DNA of 64,000 bases, from assembly GCA_949289345.1 (NCBI GenBank), contig CASENS010000070.1, positions 1 through 64,000 on the forward strand, written 5' to 3'. The DNA comes from an uncultured Bacteroides sp. (GTDB lineage: Bacteria > Bacteroidota > Bacteroidia > Bacteroidales > Bacteroidaceae). Below the pieces are notes generated by a model. That model was not told the DNA's origin. It worked only from the letters and a program-made list of their open reading frames with translations, and did not search any database. Positions 45,251-54,028 of this stretch are shown here, in pieces (position 1 is the stretch's first letter; every line of letters begins with the position of its first letter). Made by a program: the position numbers and the translations under genes.

Positions 45251-46009
45251 ATGAATATACAAACAGCCGATAGTATAGTTATCATCCCCACGTACAACGA
45301 ACGGGAGAACATCGAACGCATCATCCGAGCCGTGTTTGCCTTGGAGCATGGCTTCCATATATTGGTCATCGAGGACGGCTCGCCCGATGGCACGGCCAAC
45401 ATCGTCAAGAATTTACAAAAGGAGTTTTCCGAACGTCTATTCATGATAGAGCGTCAAGGCAAATTAGGATTAGGCACGGCCTATATAACCGGATTTCATT
45501 GGGCTTTGGAGCATGGCTATGAATACATCTTCGAGATGGACGCAGACTTCAGCCACAACCCGAATGACTTGCCCCGCCTGTACAAGGCATGCGCCGAAGA
45601 GGGTGCCGACCTAAGTATCGGCTCGCGCTATGTAAGCGGAGTGAACGTGGTAAACTGGCCTATGGGACGCGTACTGATGTCCTATTTCGCATCCAAATAT
45701 GTTCGCCTCATCACGGGATTGCCCATACATGACACCACGGCAGGCTTCGTGTGCTATCGGCGCCGCGTGTTGCAGACCATCCAGCTCGACCATATCCGCT
45801 TCAAAGGATACGCCTTTCAAATAGAGATGAAGTTTACCGCCTATAAATGCGGCTTCCGGGTGCAGGAAGTGCCCGTCATCTTTATCAATCGCGAACTGGG
45901 CACCTCGAAAATGAATTCAAGCATCTTTGGCGAAGCCGTGTTTGGCGTTATCCGCCTGAAGTGGAACAGTTGGTTCAAGAAATATCCACAAAAGAAAGAA
46001 GAAATATGA
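45251..46009 (+). CDS. Polyprenol-phosphate mannosyltransferase-like GT2
   Basis: 252 aa of the soluble Dpm1 type: it makes polyprenyl-phosphate-linked mannose (or another hexose) for later transfer outside the membrane. N-terminus SIVIIPTYNERENIERII, then VIEDGSPDGT (about 40), GLGTAYITGF (about 72), DxD in FEMDADFSHNP (about 96), and IGSRYVSG near 122. No membrane segments follow, unlike DPMS of the GtrB type. The longer frame from 45047 crosses an inverted repeat and the promoter and is rejected. pyrC starts with an ATGA overlap. Confidence 0.92.
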   Translation: MNIQTADSIVIIPTYNERENIERIIRAVFALEHGFHILVIEDGSPDGTANIVKNLQKEFSERLFMIERQGKLGLGTAYITGFHWALEHGYEYIFEMDADFSHNPNDLPRLYKACAEEGADLSIGSRYVSGVNVVNWPMGRVLMSYFASKYVRLITGLPIHDTTAGFVCYRRRVLQTIQLDHIRFKGYAFQIEMKFTAYKCGFRVQEVPVIFINRELGTSKMNSSIFGEAVFGVIRLKWNSWFKKYPQKKEEI

Positions 46010-47355
46010 AACGTACACTTATCCATAACGCTCTCATTGTCAACGAAGGAACAACCACACAAGGTTCTGTTGTCATTACCGACCAAGGCACTATTTCCGA
46101 AATTCTGATTCACGGGAAGCCTCTCTCTGCTCCTTGTGACGAGACGATAGACGCTACGGGATGCTACCTGCTACCCGGTGTCATAGATGACCATGTACAC
46201 TTTCGCGACCCGGGTTTGACCTATAAGGCCGACATTCTGAGCGAAAGCCGGGCGGCCGCTGCAGGTGGTGTAACCAGCATCATGGACATGCCCAATACCG
46301 TTCCCCAGACCACGACATTAGAAGCATTGGAGCAAAAGTTCTCCCTGCTGGACAAACAATGCATGGTAAACCATTCGTGCTACTACGGCGCCACGAATGA
46401 TAACAGCACAGACTTTACCAGCTTGGACAAAACCCGTGTATGCGGTGTCAAGCTCTTCATGGGTTCCAGCACCGGCAATATGTTGGTGGATCGTTTAGAC
46501 AGCCTCCGCAACGTATTCGGGGGAACCGACTTGCCTATAGCCGCCCATTGCGAGAACACGGCCATCATCCGCAAAAACATAGAGAAATACCAGGCTCAAT
46601 ATGCCGATGAGGAAGATGTGCCCGTAAGCAAACATCCCAACATACGCTCTTCGGCCGCCTGCTATGCCTCTTCCCGCTTGGCCGTCCAATTAGCACGTGA
46701 AACCGGAGCACGCCTGCACCTGCTCCACCTCTCCACCGCCCGCGAGACCGGACTGCTGGAAGCCGGCCCCGTGGAAGGCAAACAGATTACAGGAGAGGCT
46801 TGCGTTGCTCACCTGCTGTTTTGCCAGACAGATTACCGCACGCTGGGCGCACTCATCAAATGCAATCCAGCCATAAAGAGCAAAACGGATAGAGAAGCCC
46901 TGCGCAAAGCCATCAATCAAGACGTGATAGACGTTATCGCCACCGACCACGCCCCACATCTGATAACCGAAAAGAAAGGCGGCGCATTGAAAGCCATGTC
47001 GGGGATGCCCATGGTACAATTCTCTCTTGTAAGCATGCTCCAACTGGCGAGCAAAGGCATCTTCACCCTCGAAAAAGTAGTGGAGAAAATGTGCCACGCA
47101 CCCGCACGCCTCTTCGCCATACATGGACGAGGTTTCATCCGCGAAGGATACCGGGCCGACTTGGTGCTTGTCCGCCCCGAATCGCCCTGGACGCTGGACA
47201 AAAGCCTTATCCTAAGCAAGTGTGGTTGGAGTCCTTTGGAAGGACATACTTTCGATTGGCACGTGGAGCGCACCATTATAAACGGACACACAGTATATGA
47301 CGGACACCAAGTAGACGAAAGCTACCGGGGAGAAGCACTTAAGTTTGAACGATGA
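46006..47355 (+). CDS. pyrC: Dihydroorotase, type I
   Basis: Pyrimidine biosynthesis: carbamoyl-aspartate to dihydroorotate. The 449-aa amidohydrolase has the metal-binding DDHVHFRDPG (about 62-71), the substrate segment MPNTVPQT (about 96) and the late IATDHAPH (about 309-316) with the catalytic Asp. Type I (zinc, about 430-450 aa), not the shorter E. coli PyrC type. Its ATG overlaps the stop of the GT gene and its stop overlaps the next start (ATGA at 47352-47355), so it sits inside an operon. Confidence 0.95.
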   Translation: MKRTLIHNALIVNEGTTTQGSVVITDQGTISEILIHGKPLSAPCDETIDATGCYLLPGVIDDHVHFRDPGLTYKADILSESRAAAAGGVTSIMDMPNTVPQTTTLEALEQKFSLLDKQCMVNHSCYYGATNDNSTDFTSLDKTRVCGVKLFMGSSTGNMLVDRLDSLRNVFGGTDLPIAAHCENTAIIRKNIEKYQAQYADEEDVPVSKHPNIRSSAACYASSRLAVQLARETGARLHLLHLSTARETGLLEAGPVEGKQITGEACVAHLLFCQTDYRTLGALIKCNPAIKSKTDREALRKAINQDVIDVIATDHAPHLITEKKGGALKAMSGMPMVQFSLVSMLQLASKGIFTLEKVVEKMCHAPARLFAIHGRGFIREGYRADLVLVRPESPWTLDKSLILSKCGWSPLEGHTFDWHVERTIINGHTVYDGHQVDESYRGEALKFER

Positions 47356-48242
47356 ACCGATTTACTTACTCTCTCCGCGAAGTAACACCCTACATCAACT
47401 GGATATACTTTTTCCATGCATGGGGAGTCAAACCAGCCTCCATCCATTCGCCCGAAGCGGAAGAGCTACGGACAGACGCCTTGGGTATGTTGGATGAACT
47501 GGAGGGACACCTCAGCGTGAAAAGTCTTTGCCGACTATGCCAAGCCTATACAGAGGGGGACAATCTGATATTGGACGGGATTATTTTTCCCTTATTGCGC
47601 CAGCAGATTCCTCAGGCTTACGGAGAGCCTCACCTCTGTCTGAGTGACTTCGTGCGCCCACTTGCTTTGGGCAAGCCTGACACAGTAGGCGTGTTCGCCA
47701 CTTCAGTCTCCGGCAATTTCGAATGCGGGGATGACCCCTACCGAAAGCTTTTAACACAAACGTTGGCTGACCGTCTGGCAGAAGCCGCTACGGAAAAGAT
47801 GCATGAACATGTGCGCCGCATCATCTGGGGATATGCTCCCGATGAGCATCTGAACATTCCGTCCCTGCTGGCGGAGAAATTTCAAGGCATACGCCCGGCG
47901 GTAGGCTATCCTTCATTACCCGACCAGTCTGTAAATTTCCTAATAGACAGACTGCTCGACATGAAGCAGATTGGCATCACCCTGACCGAAAACGGAGCCA
48001 TGAATCCCTCGGCCTCCGTCAGTGGGCTGATGTTGGCTCATCCGGCCGCACGTCACTTCAGCATAGGCCCCATCGGGCGCGACCAACTGGAAGATTATGC
48101 CCGACGCCGGGACATCCCCATAGAAAGAATGAAAAAATTTCTGGCCTCCAATCTAAAATCGTGTGATTTTGCAGATACCGAAAACGACAAATTACAAGAA
48201 ACAAAGCTATGGACAGAGCAGAGCAAACCTTCATCGGCTTGA
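47352..48242 (+). CDS. Stand-alone MetH reactivation (AdoMet-binding) domain protein
   Basis: 296 aa that match only the C-terminal activation module of cobalamin-dependent methionine synthase (Met_synt_B12). Seen: FFHAWGVKP at the N-terminus, GIRPAVGYPSLPDQS (about 180-194), ITLTENGAMNPSASVSGLML (about 214) and HFSIGPIGRDQLEDYARRR (about 238). In E. coli MetH this module binds AdoMet and re-methylates oxidised cob(II)alamin. A separate chain suggests a split MetH whose catalytic part is encoded elsewhere. It overlaps pyrC by 4 bp and the sigma factor gene by 34 bp. Confidence 0.88.
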   Translation: MNRFTYSLREVTPYINWIYFFHAWGVKPASIHSPEAEELRTDALGMLDELEGHLSVKSLCRLCQAYTEGDNLILDGIIFPLLRQQIPQAYGEPHLCLSDFVRPLALGKPDTVGVFATSVSGNFECGDDPYRKLLTQTLADRLAEAATEKMHEHVRRIIWGYAPDEHLNIPSLLAEKFQGIRPAVGYPSLPDQSVNFLIDRLLDMKQIGITLTENGAMNPSASVSGLMLAHPAARHFSIGPIGRDQLEDYARRRDIPIERMKKFLASNLKSCDFADTENDKLQETKLWTEQSKPSSA

Positions 48243-48694
48243 TAAAGGAATACGAACGGGTCATCTATAAGGTATGTTACCTGTATGCCACCGTCAACGC
48301 ACCCTTAGATGACCTTTACCAAGAAGTGGTGCTGAACTTGTGGAAAGCCTACCCGCATTTTAGAGGCGAATGCAAGCCGTCCACATGGATATACCGCATT
48401 GCGCTGAACACGTGCATCAGTTTCATGCGAAAGGGAAAAAATATCCCAGAAATCGTCCAATTGACGCAAGAGGCCGACCGCTCGGAAGAAGATGACGAAA
48501 CGCAAATTATGCTGCGCCAGCTCTATCGTTTGATAAATCGTCTGGGAGGACTGGAGAAGTCTATCATCCTGCTCTATCTGGAAGAAAAAAGCTATGAAGA
48601 AATAAGCGAAATCACAGGATTGACCGTAACCAATGTGGCCACCAAACTAAGCCGCATCAAAGAGAAACTGCGAAAAATGAAAAAGGAGAACTGA
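48209..48694 (+). CDS. ECF RNA polymerase sigma factor
   Basis: A 161-aa sigma-70 family protein with region 2 (LDDLYQEVVLNLWKAYPHFRG, in two parts, about 33-53; TWIYRIALNTCI) and region 4 (KSIILLYLEEKSYEEISEI, then VTNVATKLSRIKEKL) and nothing between them but an acidic linker. It starts inside the MetH-activation gene (34-bp overlap). The next gene, 1 nt later, encodes a membrane protein that may be its anti-sigma partner. Target genes are unknown. Confidence 0.92.
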   Translation: MDRAEQTFIGLIKEYERVIYKVCYLYATVNAPLDDLYQEVVLNLWKAYPHFRGECKPSTWIYRIALNTCISFMRKGKNIPEIVQLTQEADRSEEDDETQIMLRQLYRLINRLGGLEKSIILLYLEEKSYEEISEITGLTVTNVATKLSRIKEKLRKMKKEN

Positions 48695-48695
48695 C

Positions 48696-49328
48696 ATGGA
48701 ACTGGATGAATTGAAGAAATCGTGGCAAACATTAGACTGGCAATTGCAAAAGCGGAATATCATCTCCGAAGAACAAGTGGCCGAACTAATAGAAAGCTAC
48801 AAGCACAAGATGAACCGCCGTCTGGCAGGCCTGATGGGTATGCAACGTGCCTCGCTAAGCATTGGTCTGCTGGTACTCATCGGCTTGATGTGCATCGGAC
48901 TTTCACTCCCCGCCTGGTGTGAAGAAACAGAGACCAGATTGAAAATAAGCATTTTCCTCCTGTTCCTGGGGCTGACTGTGCTTGGAGGAGGATATTGGGA
49001 TTGGCGCACCTATACTTATATACAGCGGACACGTGTGGATCTCATGCCCATAGCCGAAGTGAACCGGCGCATCGTCCGTCTGCGCCTGTGGACACGCCAC
49101 GAGGTAATAGCCGTCAGCATATGGGTTTTCCTTTTTTGCGGTCTCTATTACTGGGTCATGGAATTCTATCGGTTGCCTTTTACGGCACAAGCGGTCATCG
49201 CAGGCGTGTTCCTCCTGTTAGAAGCCTGCATCATCTATCTGCTCTATAAGAAGCTTATATACAGACATCTGAATCAAATCAAAAAAGACATAGAAGACTT
49301 AAAAGACATATGCATCGAATCACATTAA
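48696..49328 (+). CDS. Membrane protein, possible anti-sigma partner
   Basis: 210 aa, not assigned to a named family. The N-terminal cytoplasmic part (MELDELKKSWQTLDWQLQ, then an amphipathic stretch to about 45) is followed by four hydrophobic segments (about 52-72, 84-100, 138-155, 165-185) and a short charged tail. Its position 1 nt after an ECF sigma gene and the soluble N-terminal helix fit a membrane anti-sigma factor, but no ASD motif is obvious. It overlaps the next gene by 19 bp. Confidence 0.7.
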   Translation: MELDELKKSWQTLDWQLQKRNIISEEQVAELIESYKHKMNRRLAGLMGMQRASLSIGLLVLIGLMCIGLSLPAWCEETETRLKISIFLLFLGLTVLGGGYWDWRTYTYIQRTRVDLMPIAEVNRRIVRLRLWTRHEVIAVSIWVFLFCGLYYWVMEFYRLPFTAQAVIAGVFLLLEACIIYLLYKKLIYRHLNQIKKDIEDLKDICIESH

Positions 49329-50482
49329 TCCTTATCCTGTTCCTGTTTCTGCCGGACATATACATTTATTTTGTCTACCTTTTGCGCAGAACCAAACGGC
49401 GCTGGCTGCTTTGGGCTTATTGGACTCCTACTCTTCTGCTCACCGCCGCCTACATTTACTACCTCTATCTGGGCGGAGCCAACGCCATGTCACACAATGC
49501 GCAAGCCATCGGCTTCCTGGCCATCCTGACGCTTTTGCTGGCGGCTCCCAAGACCCTCTTCATGTTCTGCTCCTTGGTTGGAATGGGGGTACGTTTAGCC
49601 TTCCGAAAATGTCCGCTCACCCCCTTCACGCTCGTAGGACTACTGCTGGGCCTTGTCAGCTTCGGCAACATCCTTTACGGCTCCACCGAAGGCATCCGCC
49701 ATTTCCAGGTAAAGGAAGTGACCTATCAATCAGCCCGTTTGCCAAGAAGTTTCGACGGATATCGAATCGTGCAATTATCCGACATACACATAGGCAGCTG
49801 GGTGGGGAAAGAAAAGGACATCGAACAAATGGTAAACCTGACCAACTCCCAAAAGGCCGACCTCATCGTCTTCACCGGTGACCTTGTGAACCAGCAAAGC
49901 CACGAGTTGGAGGGATTTACCTCCATCCTTTCCCGCCTCCACGCACCGGACGGGGTGTACTCCATTCTGGGTAATCACGATTATGGCACCTATTACCGCT
50001 GGGCAAACAGCCAGGAAGAGGCCGACAATCTTCAACACCTCAAAGACCTGCAACAAGGTATGGGTTGGAAGATGCTGAACAACGCCCATACCATCCTGCG
50101 TCACCGGGGGGACAGCATCGCCCTCATCGGTGTGGAGAACGATGGAGAACCCCCTTTCTCCCAACACGCCGACTTGCCCCAAGCCACTCAAGGAACTCAA
50201 GGAATGTTCAGCATCCTGCTGAGCCATAACCCCACGCACTGGCGCCGCCAGGTACTGCCCGAGTCAGACATTGACCTTATGCTGTCCGGCCACACGCACG
50301 CCATGCAGATGAGCCTCTTTGGCCGCTCCATCGCTTCGTTAAGATATCCCGAATGGGCAGGCATGTATTATGAAGGCGCGCGCGCCCTCTACGTCAATGT
50401 AGGCATAGGCTACGTGGGACTACCCTTCCGCTTTGGAGCCTGGCCGGAAATTACGGTGATAACGCTGAAACGCAGTTCGTAA
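49310..50482 (+). CDS. Membrane metallophosphoesterase, YkuE-like
   Basis: 390 aa. Four hydrophobic segments in the first 130 residues are followed by a calcineurin-like phosphoesterase domain with all metal motifs: VQLSDIHIGSW (about 156), FTGDLVNQ (about 184), LGNHDYGTY (about 221), LLSHNP (about 302) and LSGHTHAMQ (about 325). The catalytic domain probably faces the periplasm. YkuE-type members hydrolyse lipid or nucleotide phosphoesters; the substrate here is unknown. Last gene of the GT-pyrC-sigma operon; a CGTCTTG/CAAGACG stem lies just past its stop. Confidence 0.87.
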   Translation: MHRITLILILFLFLPDIYIYFVYLLRRTKRRWLLWAYWTPTLLLTAAYIYYLYLGGANAMSHNAQAIGFLAILTLLLAAPKTLFMFCSLVGMGVRLAFRKCPLTPFTLVGLLLGLVSFGNILYGSTEGIRHFQVKEVTYQSARLPRSFDGYRIVQLSDIHIGSWVGKEKDIEQMVNLTNSQKADLIVFTGDLVNQQSHELEGFTSILSRLHAPDGVYSILGNHDYGTYYRWANSQEEADNLQHLKDLQQGMGWKMLNNAHTILRHRGDSIALIGVENDGEPPFSQHADLPQATQGTQGMFSILLSHNPTHWRRQVLPESDIDLMLSGHTHAMQMSLFGRSIASLRYPEWAGMYYEGARALYVNVGIGYVGLPFRFGAWPEITVITLKRSS

Positions 50483-50483
50483 A

Positions 50484-50511
50484 CGTCTTGTCCATGGTCT
50501 TCGGCAAGACG
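50484..50511. terminator. Possible bidirectional terminator hairpin
   Basis: A 7-bp stem CGTCTTG/CAAGACG with a 14-nt loop between two convergent genes. There is no T-run, so it is a weak call. Confidence 0.35.
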
Positions 50512-50514
50512 CCA

Positions 50515-51195
50515 TCATAGTTCGTTCATCATATTGGCCACCACGCTGCCGTCGAACAGATGCACCGTGCGATTGGCAAAGCCGGCATCGTGTTGCGAGT
50601 GGGTCACCATCACTACCGTCGTGCCCTGGCGGTTGAGTTCGGTCAGCAGGTCCATCACCTCCTTACCGTTCTTCGAATCGAGGTTACCCGTAGGCTCGTC
50701 GGCCAGGATAAGTTTGGGATTGGTCACCACGGCACGGGCGATAGCCACACGTTGCTGCTGACCGCCGCTGAGTTGCTGTGGCAGGTGCTTGGCGCGGTGA
50801 CTGATGTTCATACGCTGCAGCAGTTCGGTCACCATGCGCTTGCGTTCGGCCGCCTTGATGCCCAGATAAGTCAAAGGCAACTCCACGTTCTCGAACACGT
50901 TCAGTTCGTCTATCAGGTTGAAGCTTTGGAACACGAAGCCTATCTTACCCTTGCGCACCCGCGTACGCTCCTTCTCCTTCAGCGTGGCCACTTCCTCTCC
51001 CAACAGCCGGTAGCTGCCCTCGGTGGGATTGTCCAGCAGGCCCAATATATTCAATAAGGTGGACTTGCCGCAGCCCGACGGCCCCATGATGGCGACAAAC
51101 TCGCCTTCTTTCACTTCCAGGTTGACGTGGTTCAATGCCACGGTTTCTACTTCCGACGTACGGAATACTTTGCTGATGTCGTTAATCTCAATCAT
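50515..51195 (-). CDS. ABC transporter ATP-binding protein, MacB/LolD type
   Basis: 226 aa from the ATG at 51195 (IEINDISKVFRTSEVET); an in-frame ATG seven codons earlier overlaps a REP-like repeat. Complete motifs: Walker A GPSGCGKST (about 38), Q-loop VFQSFNL, signature LSGGQQQR (about 139) and Walker B LILADEPTGNLD (about 159). This subfamily pairs with FtsX/MacB-type permeases that move lipids, peptides or lipoproteins without a channel through the membrane. The cognate permease gene lies directly upstream on the same strand. Confidence 0.93.
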   Translation of the reverse strand: MIEINDISKVFRTSEVETVALNHVNLEVKEGEFVAIMGPSGCGKSTLLNILGLLDNPTEGSYRLLGEEVATLKEKERTRVRKGKIGFVFQSFNLIDELNVFENVELPLTYLGIKAAERKRMVTELLQRMNISHRAKHLPQQLSGGQQQRVAIARAVVTNPKLILADEPTGNLDSKNGKEVMDLLTELNRQGTTVVMVTHSQHDAGFANRTVHLFDGSVVANMMNEL

Positions 51196-51203
51196 AGTTA
51201 ATA

Positions 51204-51331
51204 AGCCCCTCCCCAACCCTCCCCCCGAAGGGAGGGAGTTTGAAAGTGAGGCGGTAATTAAATGGTTAATATTATATCTTATAAGAATTCATCCGTTCAC
51301 CTCCCCCATCAGGGGGAGGAAGGAGGGGGCT
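51204..51331. repeat. REP-like inverted pair, copy B
   Basis: Units 51204-51240 and 51299-51331 face each other (AGCCCCTCCCC... and its inverse). They fill the gap between permease and ATPase genes; the right unit overlaps the permease stop codon. Confidence 0.75.
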
Positions 51332-53645
51332 ACTCCGCCTTGATACTCTCCACGGGATTGGCGTTCGCAATGCCCCACGTACGCCACAGCACGCAGCCCG
51401 TGATGAGCGCCAGCAGGACAAGAGCCGTCAGCACATACATCGGCCAGCCGGCGGGCACTTGCGTGGAGAACATGTCCAGCCACAAGTGGTTGACGTAGAC
51501 CGCGGCGAGGATGCCTATCAGTACGGCGGGAGCCGCCACGACAAAGATGTCGCGTCCCAACAGTTCCAATATGCCGGATGCTTCGGCGCCGTTCACCTTG
51601 CGGATGGCTATCTCCTTACTGCGGCGCTGCACTTCGTCGGCGGTGTAGCCCAAGAGGCCCATCAGCATGATGACAAACATCACGAGGCCTGCCACGACGG
51701 TGGCGTTGCGGAACACGCGGACGGCGTTATACATATTGTCACGTATCTGCGGCATGGACAGGATGTCGATGGTCTTGTCGGGATACGCCTCGGCCACCGC
51801 CTTCTGCAACTTCAGCAGGTTGTCGCCGAAAGGCTCTTTCAGCTTGAAGGTGGCTACGTAGTTGACCCACTGGGCACCGAAGCCGATGTAGGGCATCTGC
51901 GGCGTGTAGTAGCTCTGTATCTGGAAGTCCTTCACCACACCCACCACTTTGGGAGTCATGCCCATGGTGTGTACCACCTGTCCCACGGCATTGTCCGCCG
52001 TCCAGTGCAGGCGCTTGGCAAAATCCTCGTTGATGACGACCTCGTCCCGGTTGCGGGGCATGCGGCCCTTCAGCATGGTCATACCCATGAGGGAAGCGTA
52101 GTTCTCCGTTATCATGTCGAAGCGGGCGGAGAAGATGCTCTCGCCGCTCTCGTTGTTTATCATCGTGCCGCTGTAGCCCTGCAATGGGTCGCCCATGGCG
52201 CCGGCCACGTCCTCCACGTAGGGCAGGCTCTTGAAGAAGGTCACAAAGTTCTTGCTCTGCTCGTCCGAGTTGTTGCCGAGACTGGTCAGCGCTATCCGGT
52301 CGGCGGTGAAGCCCATGTCCTTGTTCATGACGTATTGGTATTGCAGCATAATCATCCCCATCAGTCCGCAGATGAAGGCCACGCCCCCGAACTGCACGAA
52401 CAGCAACGGGCGCTTCCAGCCCTTCTTGCCTTCCGTATAGCGGCGGAACACTTGCGTCACGGGGATGCGGGCAAACAGCTGGCCGGGCAGCACGCCGCCC
52501 ACCACGAAGAGCAGCAGCACCGTCAGTACCGGCACCCACAGGCGGTCCCACGTGAAGAGGTTGCGGAGCTTTGTAGCCGCCGTGTCCTCCACGAAGTCCT
52601 GGAAACCAACCATCAGCAAGACCATCACCACCACCGCCAACAGGACGATGACCGCCGTCTCCAGCAGGAACATGCCGAATATCGTCCCGCTGTTGGCACC
52701 ACTGCACTTGTGCACGCCCACCGCCTTGGCACGGCGCGACAGGCTGGAGACACTGAGCAGGACATAGTTCAGCGCGGTGATGAAGAGGATGCTCAAGCCC
52801 AGCACCAGCATGATGACCTTCATGCGCGCCACTTGGTCATAACTCCGGTACGTGTCGCGCAAGGGAGCCACCCGGATGTTCAGGTCGAAGCCGTCCTTCC
52901 CGCGGTCGGGCATCACCTGGGAGATGAGGTCGTCGATGCGGGCGTTCAGTGCCTCCACATCCGTACCGGGCTTCAGACGGACGTATTGCGGGTAGGAGTC
53001 GCCCCCGTCCCACGAATAGTTCAGTTGCGTTTTCGCCCATGAGGGAGGCATGGACACGATGGCGTCCGCCTTCACCGTGGTGTTGTCCGGCAGGTCGGCA
53101 TACGTGCCGCGCACCGTCAGGTCGCGTTCGTGGTTATAGTTCAGCGTCTTGCCGATGGGGTTCTCACCGCCGAACAGACGCTTGGCAAACGACTCGCTCA
53201 AGTAGATGACGTGCGGTTGCTGGAGGTCCCGCACGGGATTGCCGCTCAGCACCTCGACGCCCATCGTGCTGAAGAACAGTGAGTCGGCGCAGAGCTTCGG
53301 CTCGTCAAAACGGACGTTACCCTTGTACAAAGGAGCCTTCATCAAGAAGAAGTTGGTACACGTGCCCGCCTCCACCTGGTCGGGGAAGTACTCCAGGATG
53401 GCACCTACCGTAGGCCCCATGTTCTGCTCCTGCCAGTCCAGCTTCTCCCCTTTGATGACGTATTGCGTCCACACCTGGTAGATGTCGTCATAGTCGCGGA
53501 AACACGTGTCGTAGCTCTGTTCGTAGGCCACACGGGCAAAGAGCAGCACGCTCATCGCCAACGCCAGCCCCAGCGAGCACACCTTGAAGAGGTTGCTACC
53601 CGCCGCGTGGCGCAAAGTCTGGATAACGTAGTAAAGTTGCTTCAT
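51330..53645 (-). CDS. ABC transporter permease, FtsX/MacB type
   Basis: 771 aa. The N-terminal membrane helix (about 20-40) is followed by a large periplasmic MacB_PCD-like domain (about 45-265) and three FtsX helices (about 277-410). A second periplasmic domain (about 450-640) and three more helices complete the double FtsX layout. This is a mechanotransmission-type exporter subunit. No -7 TAnnTTTG box is seen upstream; instead a -24/-12 sigma-54 site lies at 53743-53758 with paired palindromes at 53813-53850. The gene is visibly GC-rich. Confidence 0.92.
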   Translation of the reverse strand: MKQLYYVIQTLRHAAGSNLFKVCSLGLALAMSVLLFARVAYEQSYDTCFRDYDDIYQVWTQYVIKGEKLDWQEQNMGPTVGAILEYFPDQVEAGTCTNFFLMKAPLYKGNVRFDEPKLCADSLFFSTMGVEVLSGNPVRDLQQPHVIYLSESFAKRLFGGENPIGKTLNYNHERDLTVRGTYADLPDNTTVKADAIVSMPPSWAKTQLNYSWDGGDSYPQYVRLKPGTDVEALNARIDDLISQVMPDRGKDGFDLNIRVAPLRDTYRSYDQVARMKVIMLVLGLSILFITALNYVLLSVSSLSRRAKAVGVHKCSGANSGTIFGMFLLETAVIVLLAVVVMVLLMVGFQDFVEDTAATKLRNLFTWDRLWVPVLTVLLLFVVGGVLPGQLFARIPVTQVFRRYTEGKKGWKRPLLFVQFGGVAFICGLMGMIMLQYQYVMNKDMGFTADRIALTSLGNNSDEQSKNFVTFFKSLPYVEDVAGAMGDPLQGYSGTMINNESGESIFSARFDMITENYASLMGMTMLKGRMPRNRDEVVINEDFAKRLHWTADNAVGQVVHTMGMTPKVVGVVKDFQIQSYYTPQMPYIGFGAQWVNYVATFKLKEPFGDNLLKLQKAVAEAYPDKTIDILSMPQIRDNMYNAVRVFRNATVVAGLVMFVIMLMGLLGYTADEVQRRSKEIAIRKVNGAEASGILELLGRDIFVVAAPAVLIGILAAVYVNHLWLDMFSTQVPAGWPMYVLTALVLLALITGCVLWRTWGIANANPVESIKAE

Positions 53646-53689
53646 AATATATAAATAACTAATCAGATTTACTTTATACTGAATAATTC

Positions 53690-53725
53690 AGCCCCCTCCC
53701 TGCGGGGGAGGGATGGGGAGGGGCT
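53690..53725. repeat. REP-like unit in the exporter leader
   Basis: AGCCCCCTCCC, a short loop and the GGGGGAGGG / GGGGAGGGGCT side form a strong hairpin. It lies between the sigma-54 promoter and the permease ATG, so it would be in the mRNA leader. Confidence 0.7.
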
Positions 53726-53742
53726 TCTCCCGTCTACCTCTA

Positions 53743-53758
53743 TGCCAAAACCGTGCCA
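53743..53758 (-). promoter_or_regulatory. Sigma-54 (-24/-12) promoter of the FtsX-type ABC exporter
   Basis: The minus strand reads TGGCACGGTTTTGGCA. Against the consensus TGGCACGnnnnTTGCw it differs at one position, and the invariant GG and GC are kept at the right spacing. It lies about 100 bp before the permease ATG, and no TAnnTTTG box is seen in that leader. Confidence 0.75.
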
Positions 53759-53812
53759 AACGGGCAACACGCACACTATCAGCCCCTTGCGGAAACACGA
53801 CCCGCGCCCGTA

Positions 53813-53850
53813 TGTCCAATTATTGGACACCGGCGTCCAATTATTGGACA
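53813..53850. promoter_or_regulatory. Tandem activator sites (UAS) for an NtrC-like regulator
   Basis: TGTCCAATTATTGGACA at 53813-53829 has perfect 8-bp arms. At 53834-53850 the same 17-mer recurs with one changed base. Centres are 21 bp apart (two helical turns) and roughly 60-85 bp upstream of the -24 box, the usual place for enhancers of sigma-54 activators. The likely binder is encoded at 55011-56342. Confidence 0.75.
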
Positions 53851-53910
53851 GGTACGCTCCGCCACCCTTGCGGCGGACGAATGATTATACTTTCTCAGCG
53901 GTAGTAACAG

Positions 53911-53942
53911 AACTCCCCTACTCCCCGGGGAGGAAGGGAGTT
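53911..53942. repeat. REP-like unit near the HU-like gene
   Basis: ACTCCCCTACTCCCC and GGGGAGGAAGGGAGT form a hairpin of the family seen at 16.1, 51.2 and 53.7 kb. Confidence 0.6.
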
Positions 53943-54028
53943 CGGGTTGAAATGCACAAATTCATTCCGCATGAAGTATAATTATCGCTTTAGGCAAATA
54001 TCCCATCATCCGTATGGAATGGAGTTCA

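Noticed and set aside
51459-53042. Long plus-strand open frame (527 codons) opposite the ABC permease
   Set aside because: His/Gln/Val-rich translation with no domain; it is the GC-rich antisense shadow of a well-supported permease gene.
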